Positions 43,385 to 54,829 of a stretch of 64,000 bases of DNA are shown one piece after another. The notes under the pieces are model-generated. The model ran no database searches and was not told the DNA's origin. It was given only the letters and a program-made list of their open reading frames with translations. Source of the stretch: Halichoerus grypus. Lineage: Eukaryota > Chordata > Mammalia > Carnivora > Phocidae. The stretch is from contig NC_135715.1 in the NCBI RefSeq assembly GCF_964656455.1, positions 73,483,414-73,547,413 of the forward strand. The letters run 5' to 3'. A program made the position numbers and the translations under genes. Every line of letters begins with the position of its first letter. Within the stretch, counting starts at the first letter, position 1.

Positions 43385-44025
43385 ATTTTCTTAATGGTAT
43401 TGTTTGAAGTATAAATGTTTTTAGTTCGATGATGTTTTTAGTCCAATTTATCTACTTCTTCTGTAGCTTTTGCTTTTGGTGTCATATTTAAGCAAACAAT
43501 GCCAAACCCAGGGTCATTAAGATTTACTTTTGCGCTTTCTTGTGAGAGTTTTATAGTTCTAGCTTATACATTTAAGTCTATGATCTCTTTTTGAGTTAAT
43601 TATTGCATATGGTGTGAGGTAAGGGTCCAAGGTCATCCTTTTGAATACGGATATCCAGTTGTCCTAGCACTATTCGTGGAAAAAACTATTCTTTCCCCAA
43701 TAAAATGTCTTGGTATCCTTGTCAAAAAATAAACTGGCCATAAATGTAAGGGCTTATTTCTGGACTCCCAATTCCAGTCCAGTTATGTGTCTGTTCTTAC
43801 ACCAGTAGAACATTGTCTTGATTACCACAGCTTTATAGTAAGTTTTGAAATCAGGAAGTATCAGTCCTCCCAACTTGGCTGTTCCTTGCATGATTATTTT
43901 GGCTACTTGGGCCCATATGAATTCTAGGATTGGTTTGTCAATTTCTGCAAGAAAAGCCAGCTGGGATTTTGAATCAGTAGAGTAATTTGGAGGATATTGC
44001 CATTTTAACAATATTAAGTCTCAGC
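43385..44025 (-). mobile_element. L1M ORF2 fragment, antisense, right part
   Basis: 'tctgtagcttttgcttttggtgtc', 'tgcatatggtgtgaggtaagg', 'atacggatatccagttgtcc', 'tttatagtaagttttgaaatc' and 'ggtttgtcaatttctgcaag' are reversed ORF2 sequence. A 3'-part frame of 85 codons (43754-44011) is a remnant, not a gene. Confidence 0.88.
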
Positions 44026-45600
44026 ATCCTAGCTCTGACAGATTCACTGAACACATTTATTTATCACTAGTCACCAATTACTTCAAGGAAGGACACAGAG
44101 CACAAATCTAGTATTTTCCTTTCATCTAAATTCAGGTTACAACACTGAGAAAGCTATAGAGACGTCACTGGGTGAAGTAAACAGATTGTGCTTTGATTTT
44201 TAAAAGAAATTGAGAGAGATTGTTTGAAAATCTTCAGCCTTTTAATCATGTTTGGGGTTTTTTGGGGGGGTTTTGTTGTTTTTTTGCTGTTTTTGTTTTT
44301 TAGTTTCCATTTGTGCCTGTACGGTGCTAATCATTACAGAAAGCCAGTTTATAATGGACAGGGTCTGGCTGTCCTCAGTGGTTGATAATAAAGAATCATT
44401 GGCACCCTGGTAGGACAATATTGAAGATGGAAATGTGATTGTTTTATTTTTTCTCCAGACACTGTGGTGTTTGTTACTCAACTGTTACAGGTCAATGTTT
44501 GTAGCTCCCAGGAGAAAATTGCTTTTCCCTGAAAACTCATTGGCCCTGGACACAAATAGGGAGTCTGCTGGAGTGAGGCGGAAAATTCCAATGGAGGTTA
44601 AGAGCATGAATCCATCTCCCCAATGCACTTGGGTGAGCAGGGGGTAGGTGCAGGGGCGCACTGCAGAGGGAGAGATCATCCGCTCTCCCTGCACCTTAAT
44701 GAAACACTCTGAGACACAAAAGGTGCAAATTTGGTTGAATTTGTAGAAGCCACAGTTCATAACCTCATCAGGAGGTGTTGATGTTTTTGTCTTGGACTTG
44801 ACAATGTCCGCTCAATAAAGGCACAGACCTTTCCCCTTCACAAGCTTCCCTCCCAAAAGTCAACACTGTTGTAATTATTGAATGAGAACTTTGCATTGGG
44901 AGCCCTTTGATCTTTTCATCCCTCACCTGGGTAGCTGAAGGTGGTGATGTTTCCAGGAAGTCTCCCTGTGACTCACTTGACTTACTGAGGGCCCCTCAGA
45001 GGGCTTGACAAGGAGCCAATGAGGTGGAGAATGAATGAAGTGCCAGAAGCAGGTCTGCAGTTTTTGGGTAGAAGAGGCAGAGTCTTTTGGGGACCAGAGT
45101 CAGGGCCTGTTTGAGAAGCGTTCTTGATTCTACTCCAGGGTCTTAATCTGAGCTGAGGATTTGAGATGTAGCCACAAACCCTCTCTTGAGAATTTTTAAA
45201 TGTTCTAATTAACACAATAACCAGATATATTGTTAACACAGAGATTTATATGCCACCAGATGATCACTTTCTTTTCCTCTCTGAAAGCAGGCTCTAGGAA
45301 GAAGGGTTTGACTGGTTAGTGAAGGTTTGAGGGTCAGAGGTTTGGGGTATGGCTTTCTGTAAGCCACCTCAGTCCTCGCTGTGCAGTCTAACTGCACCTT
45401 CAGAGGAGGGAGCACTGCCCATTGAGGAAGCACTGTTTCCGTGAAGTGTGCAGGGGCTGCGTGGGCCTAATTAGGGATGGGAAGCAGGACTGTTAGTAAA
45501 TCGTTAGGGAATAACAATGAAGCTCCACTAAAGTAGAAGTTTTGATTATGCCCTTCCAGCTGCCAACCAGTAACCTGATTCAACCATTGGTTGAATCCAT
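44026..45600. other. unique sequence with an unexplained 91-codon minus-strand frame
   Basis: No repeat is recognised. The frame at 44485-44760 (minus) is balanced in composition with several cysteines (CGFYKFNQICTFCVSECF). I find no family assignment, splice signals or start context that would support an exon. A G/T-rich low-complexity tract lies at 44250-44302. Confidence 0.3.
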
Positions 45601-45601
45601 C

Positions 45602-45616
45602 TTTTTTTTTTTTTTT
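45602..45616 (+). repeat. poly-T run
   Basis: Fifteen T bases lie between TTGAATCCATC and GAATCTGCACC. The similar GAATC on both sides may be a small duplication around an unidentified antisense retrocopy. Confidence 0.7.
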
Positions 45617-45849
45617 GAATCTGCACCTTTGTTTTTATAAAACCAAGAGTTATTTAGGGAGGATCAGATCACGGAATATACAGTGAACAATTCCTAGGCC
45701 CTGGGTTCCATTCCAATCACTGGGTGACAGTGGTGATAAGAGAAATAGCCACTGCCCTCATGGGCAGGCAATTGTCTAAGGGAGAGAAATGGTAAAGATG
45801 GAAACCAATGCGGAAGCTACGAGTGGGTAGACATACAGCGCTGCAGCTG

Positions 45850-46090
45850 GAGTGCTCAAGCTAGTAGGGGCAGAACTTGTATTCACTGAGATCCTCAAAC
45901 AGGTGGTTCATGGAGAATATCTCACGAAATCCCCATGGGGGGAGGAGTCCCATCCTCCAAATGCACTCGGTGAAGCTGTGGCTCCCAGAGGCCAAGATAA
46001 CCTCCCCTCCATCCCCCCGGGGCTGTGCAGAAAGTTATTGTATGATCTGGTTCAATTCTGGGTCCTCTGACCCCAGACCCTGTGCTCCTG
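45850..46090 (-). mobile_element. MIR-like fragment, antisense
   Basis: 'cttgtattcactgagatcctc', 'gaatatctcacgaaatccccatgggg', 'gtgaagctgtggctcccagaggcc' and 'attctgggtcctctgaccccagaccctgtgctc' resemble an antisense MIR with its reversed tRNA-like head. Confidence 0.55.
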
Positions 46091-46479
46091 CCATTATGCT
46101 ACCTCCCAGAACCGTCCTCCAGCCCCTCATTTTACAAAGGGTCTCCAAACAGGCTCATGGGAAGCTGAAATCCGGAGACTTCCATGGTGCTGTGTGCTGA
46201 GAAGTCCTCTCTGTTTTTCCTCATTGTGGGAGTGAATGATAATGGGCTGCAAGTGAAGTCAGGCAGCAAGACCTGGTCCCAAGGTCAGGGCCCCCAACGA
46301 GAAAGTCCTTCAATCCTCACAGAGGACACCTGGGGCCCCAGGGAGCTCCAGAACTTCTCCCACAATGCCTGGTTGCCTCACTCTCACCACCTCCCTGCCT
46401 GCCAGACAATGGTTCTCAGGCTCCCAACTGTCCCCATCACACCCTGAGTGTCGGTGCTATTTTTAAATCCTTCTTTTCT
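46091..46479. other. unique sequence, nothing recognised
   Basis: Ordinary mixed sequence without a recognisable feature. Confidence 0.35.
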
Positions 46480-46900
46480 GTGCCCTTTTCATCTGACAGG
46501 TGAAGAATTGCTGTCATTTTCACACTGAATAACATTCATTATTCATTATCTGTGGCGAAAGACCTGATTTACTACCTGGGTACTTCCTCCTAAACCACGC
46601 CAAGGAGGCCGTTTTAATACTGAGAGGGAACCGGTTGGGTTTTAGATCTGCTGACGTGTGACAATAAATGGAGGATGGGCCTCTCTGTTTAGGGGGAGGG
46701 GAAGGGCTCCGCCCACTAAGGGGGAAGGCCCTGAGTCATGCCCAAGGAGGAAACGGCTTTCAAGAATCTCTGAGGCTGTCACGATCAGCAGCCGGGAATT
46801 ATCCTCTGTGTTTGGAACGTGGTCACCAAATAAGGAGAGTGACTTCACAGAATAATAAGAGTTATTCAATTTAGCGTGCAAAGTTCATTTGCTGACTTAT
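46480..46900. promoter_or_regulatory. non-repetitive segment resembling conserved noncoding DNA
   Basis: The stretch lacks transposon sequence and contains ATTCATTATTCATTATC, a CTGACGTGTGACA motif related to a CRE/bZIP site, and AAACCACGCC-type motifs. This is a visual impression only. No conservation or chromatin data are available. Confidence 0.25.
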
Positions 46901-48447
46901 ACAGAAGAAGATCACATCTCTAAGAGGTCTGTAAGCATGCGCCTATCTAATGTCACACATTTGGGCAGTTTCCTCTTGCCCATCCCTCATGTGGCACAAA
47001 CCCAGCCACCATGCAGGAAATGAGTGTTAGAGCTTCAGGAGCCCACCTGACAAGGTGGGAGAAGCTGCCCACTGGGGGCCTGCGGTATTCTGTGGCTAGC
47101 ATGGGAGACCCTCATGGAGGGCCCTTGCTGCAGCCCCATGGGGCGCTGAATTTAACTCCTGGCCTGACTTTTCCGAGCAAGGTCTCTGGGCGGGTCTCCC
47201 GAGCACCCCGGCTTTCCTGTCTCCTGCCTGACAGCAGTGCCACACAAACAAATGGTTGATGCTGGCTTTCATCTAGCCCGGAGCCCAGGGACACCTGACT
47301 GGTGCTTTTTAAAGCAGCCTGCACCTCAGCGTGTGCTCCCGCTGTTCGGCTTCCCAGGCTTGATCTGACAGACACAGATTTGAACTTCACACACTGTGCT
47401 TTCGGGCATGCCAGCTGCAGAAATAGTGCAGGAGGGAAAGAGCAGAAGGAGAGCTGGTTCTTCTTCTGAAATCTGTGGCTCAGCTCAGCGCTCTTCCTGC
47501 TTTTCCCTTCTCTGCTGAGGCCCCTAACAGATGTCACTGCTTCGGTCATGCCATGGTGAGTACTGTGGACACAGAACACCTGTTAGGGAGCACTGTGATG
47601 CTGCTCGCTCAGACCAGCGAACGGTGGGGAGGAGAGGGAGGTGGCTGTCCCCCAAGATGTCCCGGGGTGCTGAACCAGATCAAGGGCTCAGGATCCTGGC
47701 ACAGAGCTGACCAGAGCAAAGCAAGCACACCAACAGAGGGGCAGATCCCAGGCAAAGAGGCAAACTCTACAGACCACAGGTCCTCGAGTGAAACAAAACA
47801 CACAGCATCCTTGCTTTTGGCTTCGATGACCTAGAGGTGTGGGGTCATTCTGTCACACGCCTGCTACGCGGTGTGTCCCGGAAACAGTTTGCTCACGAGC
47901 AGAGGCAGCAAAATGATGTGGAAATTGTCTTGATTTTTCATGTGGGTGGTGTGTTTCCATAGGATAAAAATGAGATGTTTGTGCCCTCACTATAAAATGC
48001 TGATCTAATTATTTTTGTTTCTGACACCAGAAACAAAATCCAAATATTAGCAAATATCTGTTCGTTAAATCAGTGGTCTTGTCTAAAAACACAGCCCCCA
48101 AGGTCTTGTTTGCTGGTCGCTGTACACTTACCTAGAAACATCTGCTCTGGGCGGTTGCCCGAATGCAGTTTAGGGGAGCTGTGCTTCTGTATTTTCTCCT
48201 GTGGTCTGGATGCTCAGCTTTCTCTACCGTTAGCGCTATTACAGCATAAGGCCCCTTGGGCGGCTGTCTCCTGGGGCCATCAAGCAGCTTCAAGAAAGGG
48301 CAATAGGACATTCTGAGCCCTACCTGTTCCTCCTGCTACCTCATAGCCTGCCTCGCTCCATGGATATCACCCGTTGTGCTTCTGTGGCTCATATCAAGAA
48401 TAAGTGAGTACTGGGCACTCGCCCATTTGACTGTAGGAACAGAAGCT
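46901..48447. other. unique sequence, nothing recognised
   Basis: GC-rich to about 47.85 kb, then AT-richer. Long overlapping frames on opposite strands around 47.1-47.8 kb reflect the base composition, and none has a recognisable domain. Confidence 0.35.
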
Positions 48448-48640
48448 AACATTTAGTTAGTGCCTTTATTAATTCCTTCAATCCTCAACATGATGAAGCC
48501 TCTGTAGTTATCACCCCCACTTTTCAGACAAGGAAAATGAAATTTAGAGAAGCCAGATGACTTGTCCAAGGGCACACAGATCGAAACGGGGGAGCTGGGA
48601 TTTGGGGCCAAGACTTTGAGACTCCAAAGACCCACCTTCC
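48448..48640 (-). mobile_element. MIR SINE, antisense
   Basis: 'gctaacatttagttagtgcc', 'attccttcaatcctcaacatg', 'cccacttttcagacaaggaaaatg', 'tgacttgtccaagggcacacag' and 'gctgggatttgg' follow the antisense MIR order clearly. Confidence 0.85.
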
Positions 48641-48869
48641 CCAGATCACACAGCATCCTGGTTTTCTGGAGTAGGTGGAGAGGAGAGCAGGGAGCCTTCT
48701 TCACAGGTGTACAGGTGAGATGCTCATGAGCCTGAAACCCCTGTCTTGGCCATGATCTCCATTGAGGAAAGTGGCCATGGGTGGTTTTCCCCCCAACGCA
48801 TCATGGCATGTACCATGTGTCAATCAAAATGAGTTCTGCTACCCCGACTGCAACTGATTGGGCCACCAA

Positions 48870-48976
48870 GCTCTGTGAGAGTGGAACAGTGTCTCTTAAC
48901 TGTTGGTGAAGCTCCAGTGCCTAGCACATAGTAGGTACTCAATAAATATTTATTGACTGAATGAATAAATGAATGG
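48870..48976 (+). mobile_element. L2 3' end, sense
   Basis: 'caagctctgtgagagtggaa', 'agtgcctagcacatagtagg' and 'tactcaataaatatttattgactgaatgaat' are the diagnostic L2 3' terminus with its short terminal repeat units. Confidence 0.9.
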
Positions 48977-49333
48977 ATGGACCTGAAATTGGTGCCCAAC
49001 CTATGGCAACCACCTCTGGGTTATAAAAACATGAGATCTCTGAGGTGGACCAACACAAAATTTTACTAATAAATGGTCCACATTGGATGGTGACAAATTG
49101 ACGACATGAGATCTTTAGAAAGTATGGAAGTCAGGTGTATTCTGAGGGGGCATGTCCTCTCTACAAAGCCTGTTGTATGTCCTAGTCTGGAGAGTGCAGG
49201 AACCCAGAAAGACAGCACAGCACAGGGGCCGATGTCCCCTGCCACTCGGGTTTCTGGTATTTTTCACTGAACCACCAACATCACAGATGATTTGAGATGC
49301 TCATGTTCTCGGAACATTAACAAGCATCTGCAG

Positions 49334-49547
49334 GGGGCACCTGGGTGGCTCAATCAGTTAAGCGCCTGCCTTTGGGCTCAGGTCATGATCTCAGGGTCCT
49401 GGGATCGAGCCCCACAGTGGGCTCTCTGCTCAGCGAGAAGCCTGCTTCTCCCTCTGCCTCTTCCTGCCACTCTGCCTACTTGTGCTCTCTCTTTCTCTCT
49501 CTGTAAAATAAATAAATAAGATCTTAAAAAAATTAACAAACAAACAC
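49334..49547 (+). mobile_element. carnivoran SINE, sense, near full length
   Basis: The head GGGGCACCTGGGTGGCTCAA, box-like 'ggtcatgatctcagggtcctgggatcgagcc', 'ctctgctcagcgagaagcctgc', a (CT)n stretch and AAATAAATAAATAAGATCTT tail are all present. CAAGCATCTGCAG (49321-49333) is repeated as CAAGCATTTGCAG at 49548-49560. An open frame over it is an artefact. Confidence 0.96.
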
Positions 49548-49692
49548 CAAGCATTTGCAGGACTTGCCCAGTCTGCCAAAGAAACTTGTTCAGTTCTAGG
49601 TGGACCAAATCTTCCCGCAGAACGGCATGGGGAAGGCAGGGGTCAGTCTCTGTCCACCAACTTCTTCCTTCCAGTTGGTCAAGAAAATTCAG

Positions 49693-49737
49693 TGTGCATG
49701 TGTGTGTGTGCACGTGCGTGTGCAAACGCATGTGTAG
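49693..49737 (+). repeat. degenerate (TG)n tract
   Basis: TGTGTGTGTGCACGTGCGTG and neighbouring units form an interrupted dinucleotide repeat of about 45 bases. Confidence 0.8.
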
Positions 49738-51124
49738 CAGGGGAGGGGAATGACTGTCCATTCTTTGCTTCCCAGGGACACAGGACTGTGGCAGAACAGT
49801 GGTGACATCTTTGGGAATGAAAAGAAGGTAGGAATGTCCTCAAACACCTGGTCATCCCTCTGTCTGTGGGAAATGTTCTCACACTCACACAGCAGAGAAC
49901 ATGTCCCCGTGTTTATGTTATGTGGGGCCATGTGGTCCCTCAGTCCTGAGCTGTGGGAACCCATCGAAGGAGGAAATATGGCTATAAAGGAAAACAAAAA
50001 TGTTAGTAAACATGAATTAACCTAACACACAATTTGTGAGCTCCTTAGAAGTGCTATGGTATGGAGTAATGATTTTCTTTTTAGCTTTCATCAGGGTTGG
50101 CAAATTCCCATCAGCACTAGTTTCGGGTAATTTGGTTTTGTATTTTAGAATAATGTGTACTCTCTGTGATCAACACCCCAGACTTTCCACTGGTATGGAT
50201 CCCCTGGGCCTGATTTGGTCAGCAGGTGGGCAGGGATCACAAGGTAATTTTCTGGCTTATTCCTGAGCCTGTAGGCTATTGCTTTCTGTTGTTGTTGCTG
50301 CTGTTACAAGTTCTGGGTCACAATCTGGAACAAAACATAAAGCCTCATCCTGCAGGCATCACTTCTTATAATTGCCAGAATCTTCTATCAAGGATAAACC
50401 TTAATGATACTTCCCATGGGTGGCTGGCCTACAAAGCCCACTGATGTCCCACAGGCCTCCTGGTTTTGCCCAGAAGAGGCACCGGGCTATCATGACACTG
50501 CAGGCTAGACATTCAGTGGTGTGCCTCATTCCAGATCACAGGCATATTGCATCAAGAATGTGGTTGGGATGACACATCCTAATTAAAGGCTGAAGAAATA
50601 ATTTTGTGTTGTGACTACAGCATTAGCTGTCAATGCACCTTATGCACCCTTTCATCCTGTTTTTTAAATGTCGAAAAATGTAAGTGTAAAACTGTGGCAG
50701 AGCCTATAGCTGGGAAAGAGGGGGGTTTCCTCTCAGGATTGGCTCTGAGGATTAGTGGTGGCTGCCTGGAGTGCTTGTCAGGCTGAGTCCAGGCTCTGCT
50801 GGCAAGAGCTCCAGATTGATTAGTCATGTCTGCCATCAGAGCAGGCATGGGTACAGTGGGGTTGTTGTACAGTATTTTACCAAAGTGGTTTATAATGTGG
50901 ATTCATAAGAGGGATTCTCTCATGCCCCTGTAATGGCGGTGACCAAGTCTCTTTCCTCATCCCTTTCACAAAAATATTCCAAAGATTTTCCTCATTAGAT
51001 GAAACTGAGTCCTTACTCACTGATTGTCCCTGCAAAACAAAGAGCAGCCAGAGAAAAGACCAAGGAATCATGGTTATATCTGGGGTTGTTTGAAGTTCCT
51101 CAGTAGGGCCATGCTGGTCATACA
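49738..51124. other. unique sequence, nothing recognised
   Basis: No interspersed repeat or exon was recognised in this 1.4-kb stretch. Confidence 0.35.
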
Positions 51125-51330
51125 GGGAAGAGTGCAAGCTTTGTATCTGAATCTTGACCCACCGCTAGCTGAGTGACCTTGAGCAGGTTACTTTACCTCT
51201 CTGAGTCTGTTTCTCTATCCCTAACATGGAGCAAACAATTCCTATCATCCTGAATGGATGTGAAAATTAGAACTTGCTTATGCAGAGATTGGAGAATTGT
51301 GCTAAGTCCTGTAGGAAAGCCCAAGCTATG
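51125..51330 (+). mobile_element. MIR SINE, sense
   Basis: 'gtgcaagctttgtatctgaatcttgaccc', 'ctagctgagtgaccttgagcaggttactttacctctctgagtctg' and 'gtgctaagtcctgtagg' match the MIR consensus from head to tail. Confidence 0.9.
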
Positions 51331-51419
51331 CATGGTTGAGGAATGGGGAGCTCTGGTTCATAGAGCATTCTGGTAATTGGTCTCAACACCATAACTGAAT
51401 AACCACTTTTCCCTCAGAT

Positions 51420-51625
51420 CCTTGGGTGGCATAATGGGAAAAGCCATGGGATGAAAGTCAGAAGGCCCGAGCACACATTCAGCTTAGTTACTTCCCAAAT
51501 GGCGGACCCTAGAAAGAGACCTCGCTAGCCTTCAGGGTCCCCTTCAGTGACACAGCGAATGCTAACATTCCCACCACTAGGATGATTTCAACCATACAAT
51601 CGTTATGAAAGTGCCTGCTTCACAG
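51420..51625 (+). mobile_element. MIR SINE, sense, diverged
   Basis: 'gcataatgggaaaagccatggga', 'gtcagaaggcccgagcacac' and the end 'gtgcctgcttcacagtagttgctcaa' follow the MIR order on the plus strand. The central CORE region is poorly preserved. Confidence 0.6.
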
Positions 51626-51644
51626 TAGTTGCTCAAAACCTCTG

Positions 51645-52609
51645 TATCAAATCTTTAATTTTTAAAAACTTTTATTTGGTAGTACACTTCATTTTTTTAA
51701 GGAACAGTTTCAGATTTACGAAAAAACTGAGGAGATAGTACAGAGAGCTCCCATATCCCCAGCCCACAGTTTTCCCTATTATTAACATCTTACACTGGTG
51801 TGGTACATCTGTTAGAATTAATGGATCAATATGGACCCATTATTATTAACTGAAGTTCATGATTCATTCAGATTCCCTTGGTTTTTACCTAATGACCTTT
51901 TTCCGCTCCAGGATTGCACATTATATTCTGTTGGTGTGTCTCCTCAGGCTCCTCTTGGCTGTGACAGTCTCTCAGACTTTTCCTTGCCTTCAATAACCTT
52001 TATGGTTTTGGAATATTGGTTAGTATTCTGTAAGACGTCTGTCTTTTGGAAGTTGTCTGATTTTTCTCATGATTAGACTGGGGTTATGGCTTTGGGGATG
52101 AAGACTACAGAGGAAGGAGGCATTCTCATCACACCATAGCTAGGGCACATCCATTATTTGTCACTGTTCATATTGACCTTGATCACCTGGCTGAGGGAGT
52201 GTTAGAGTTCTCTACTGCAAAGTTACTCTTTTTCTCCCATTCCATATGGTACCCTTTGGAAGGAATTCACTATGCAAAATCCACACTTAAGGAAAGAATT
52301 ATGTTTCAACTGCTTGAGGGTGGAGTATCTACACAAATTTTTAGAATTCTTCTACAAGAGAGATTTGTCTCTTCTCTCCATTTATTTATTTTTCAATCAT
52401 TTATCTATAATAAAATGAACTCATGGGTATTTATTTTATACTTCAAGTCATAATCCAAGACTATTTTATTTATTTTGTTGCCCAAACTATTCCAGGTTTG
52501 GCCATCGAGAGCTCTTTTTGTTGGCTTCTGTGTTCCCTGACATACGACCATCAGTGTACATTTTTTTAAACACTTCTTGCTTTCTGACACTACAAGACAT
52601 TTTTGCGCT
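51645..52609 (-). mobile_element. L1ME-type 3' region, antisense
   Basis: 'ggaacagtttcagatttacg', 'agtacagagagctcccatatc', 'ctcaggctcctcttggctgtgacag', 'tttctcatgattagactggggttatgg', 'tgatcacctggctgagg', 'aaagttactctttttctccc', 'ggagtatctacacaaatt' and 'tgacactacaagacat' run in the order of an old reversed L1 3' end. All frames are broken. Confidence 0.88.
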
Positions 52610-52667
52610 TTCTTGCTCACTCTGTTCTCTCTCTCTCTCAAATAAATAAATAAAATCTTAAAAAAAG
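52610..52667 (+). mobile_element. 3' scrap of a carnivoran SINE, sense
   Basis: Only CTCTCTCTCTCTCAAATAAA and the 'taaataaaatcttaaaaaaa' tail remain, the characteristic SINEC 3' end. It is severely 5'-truncated and lies at the border of two L1 segments. Confidence 0.75.
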
Positions 52668-53396
52668 AAGTCTTTTAACTCTTTATTTTGAAATAATCAT
52701 AGATACAAAGAAAATTGCAAAGAATTGTACAGGGAAGTGCCATGCACCTTTTGTCCAGTCTTCCCCAAAGTTAACATCTTGTGCAACAAGATAAAAACCA
52801 GAAGTTAACATTCATACAATCCACAGAGTTGTTTTGGATTTCTCCAATTACACATGCACTTGTGTGCATGTCTGTGTGTTTGTGTATACCTGTAGTCCTA
52901 TGCAATTTTATCACATGTGTAGCTTACTGTAACCACCACCACAATCAAGGGGCTATTCAATCACCACATGGCTCCCTTTATAATGATTTCCTCCCCTATC
53001 CATCCCTAACTTCTGACACCAGTAATCTGTTCTCCATCTCTGTAGTTTTGTTGTTTTGAGAACATTATATAAATGAATCACACAATAAATAACATTTGGG
53101 ATTGGCGGTTTTCATTCAGCCAATTCCCTTGCGATTCATCCAGGCTGTTGTGTATATCAATCATTTATGCCTTTTATTGCTGTGTAGTATTCCATGACAT
53201 AGCTGTTTAGTTTAGTCATTAGTTTAAACATTCCCCATTGAAGGACATCTTGGGTAGTTACTAGTTTGGGGCTATTTTGAATAAAGCTGTTATAAACATT
53301 TGTGTACATAGTATTTAGTACATAAGTTTTCATTTCTCTGAGATAAATGCCCAAGAGTACAATTGCTAATTCCTATGGCAATCCATTTTAAGTTTT
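52668..53396 (-). mobile_element. old L1M 3' region, antisense, left part
   Basis: 'tttgaaataatcatagataca', 'gccatgcaccttttgtccag', 'gtagcttactgtaaccaccacc', 'gtagtattccatgacatagctg' and 'tgtacatagtatttagtac' follow a reversed L1M 3' end. It is split at 53397 by a SINE and resumes at 53821. Confidence 0.88.
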
Positions 53397-53806
53397 TTTT
53401 TAAGATTTTATTTATTTATTTATTTTTATTATTTTTTTAAAGATTTTATTTATTTGACGTAGAGAGACACAGCAAGAGAGGGAACACAAGCAGGGGGAGT
53501 GGGAGAGAGAAAGCAGGCTTCCCGCTGAGCAGGGAGCCCGATGCGGGGCTCGATCCCAGGACCTTGAGATCATGACCTGAGCCAAAGGCAGACGCTCAAT
53601 GACTGAGCCACCCAGGCGCCCCTATTTACTTATTTTTTTGACAGGGAGAGAGACAGCGAGAGAGGGAACATAAGCACGGGGAGTGGGAGAGGGAGAAACA
53701 GGTTTCCCACTGAGCAGGGAGGCCGATGTGGGACTCGATCCCAGGACCCTGGGATCATGACCTGAGCCAAAGGCAGTTGCTTAACGACTGAGCCACCCAG
53801 GCACCC
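53397..53806 (-). mobile_element. carnivoran SINE, antisense, itself split by another SINE
   Basis: The outer copy consists of the T-rich tail at 53397-53430 and the body from about 53623 to 53806 ('gagagagacagcgagaga', 'tttcccactgagcagggagg', 'atgacctgagccaaaggca', 'gactgagccacccaggcac'). CCATTTTAAGTTTT flanks it perfectly (53383-53396 and 53807-53820). The inner SINE landed in its A-rich tail. Confidence 0.95.
53431..53622 (-). mobile_element. young carnivoran SINE nested in an older SINE
   Basis: TTTTTTTAAAGATTTTATTT, TTGACGTAGAGAGACACAGC, 'gcttcccgctgagcagggagcc', 'gatgcggggctcgatcccagg' and CTGAGCCACCCAGGCGCCCC are close to the young arctoid SINEC consensus, with CpG sites retained. TATTTATTTATTTTTA on the left and TATTTACTTATTTTTT on the right are the probable duplication. 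Both copies are in the same orientation. Confidence 0.93.
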
Positions 53807-53820
53807 CCATTTTAAGTTTT

Positions 53821-54055
53821 AAAAGAAATTGCCACAATGTTTTCCAGAATGGCTGTGCCATTTTACATTCCCACCAGTGATATCTGAGTGATCCAGTTTC
53901 TCTGCATCCTTGCCAGCATTTGGTGTTGTCACTATTTTTTATTATAGCCTTTCTGGTGAGTGTGTAGTAATATCTCTCTATGGTTTTAACTTATGTTTCC
54001 TTAATGTTGGACATCTTTTCATGTGCTTATTTGTGAATCTTTAAGTTTTTAAATG
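53821..54055 (-). mobile_element. old L1M 3' region, antisense, right part
   Basis: 'aattgccacaatgttttccag', 'tggctgtgccattttacattc', 'ctctgcatccttgccagca' and 'ttccttaatgttggacatc' continue the element interrupted by the SINE pair. Confidence 0.88.
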
Positions 54056-54234
54056 ATGAAAATAAAGTAACATATATTATCAAACTACTAAACATGGGTA
54101 AATTTTTCTTAGAGTCAGAAAGTATCAACTAAAGGCTCTTTGGATCTTTTTTTTTTTTTTCTTCAGGAGCCCGGAACCTTCCCACAGGCTGCTGAACATG
54201 CAGAGGATATAGGAAATTGAGCCCAGGTATTTCC
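54056..54234. other. unique sequence with a T-run
   Basis: Fourteen T bases at 54148-54161 are followed by unremarkable sequence. No retrocopy is recognised. Confidence 0.35.
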
Positions 54235-54420
54235 TCAGTTGAAGTAACAGTGCGTGTTAGTTGAACACTTACTTTATACCAAGTGAGACCAGGCACTTGC
54301 ATTTCATTGAACGCTCCCACAAATCTGCTGTGAGGTAAAAGAGAGCAAGCACTTTGCTATTTGCCCAAACAGATAGCAATTCAAACAACCAGAATTTAAA
54401 ACTAGGCCTATGGGACTCCT
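54235..54420 (-). mobile_element. MIR-like fragment, antisense
   Basis: 'tgttagttgaacacttactttatacca', 'atttcattgaacgctcccacaaatctgctgtgagg' and 'caaccagaatttaaaactaggcc' resemble a diverged antisense MIR. Confidence 0.6.
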
Positions 54421-54829
54421 CTTGTGCTATTAGAGCATTTTCTGATGACAGTCTGGAGCAGAATAGGGACCAAGATTCTGGCTGATTGAACTTTACTTTA
54501 CAGTTACATATTTGGATCCTTCAATCTCTGGCCCCAGTTGGGTGAACATAAAGCAAATTAAAATGCATTTTATCTATAGTTGTTATTTCACCTTTTATCA
54601 CTTTGCTTCCTGAGGCACCAGAAAAAATTCTGATTCCTATTATCCAATCCTTCATCTCTAATTAAACAAAGCCTATTAAGGCCAGTTTATTATCTTTCCT
54701 CAGATTTTTACATCAGAGACACATTCTGCCACCCAAGGCAGGCTCCCTTCAAGGGCATCACATAGCTTTGCATGAGCATCCTTGATCTGGGCCCCAGAAG
54801 AGTGGATTTGGCAGTGAGCCCGGGGAAGC

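Noticed and set aside
47112..47834. Overlapping frames of 119-155 codons on opposite strands
   Set aside because: GC-rich composition lowers stop frequency. No domain or splice signals support either strand.
49334..49450. tRNA-like sequence with polymerase III box motifs
   Set aside because: It is the tRNA-derived head of a carnivoran SINE with a target-site duplication, not a tRNA gene.
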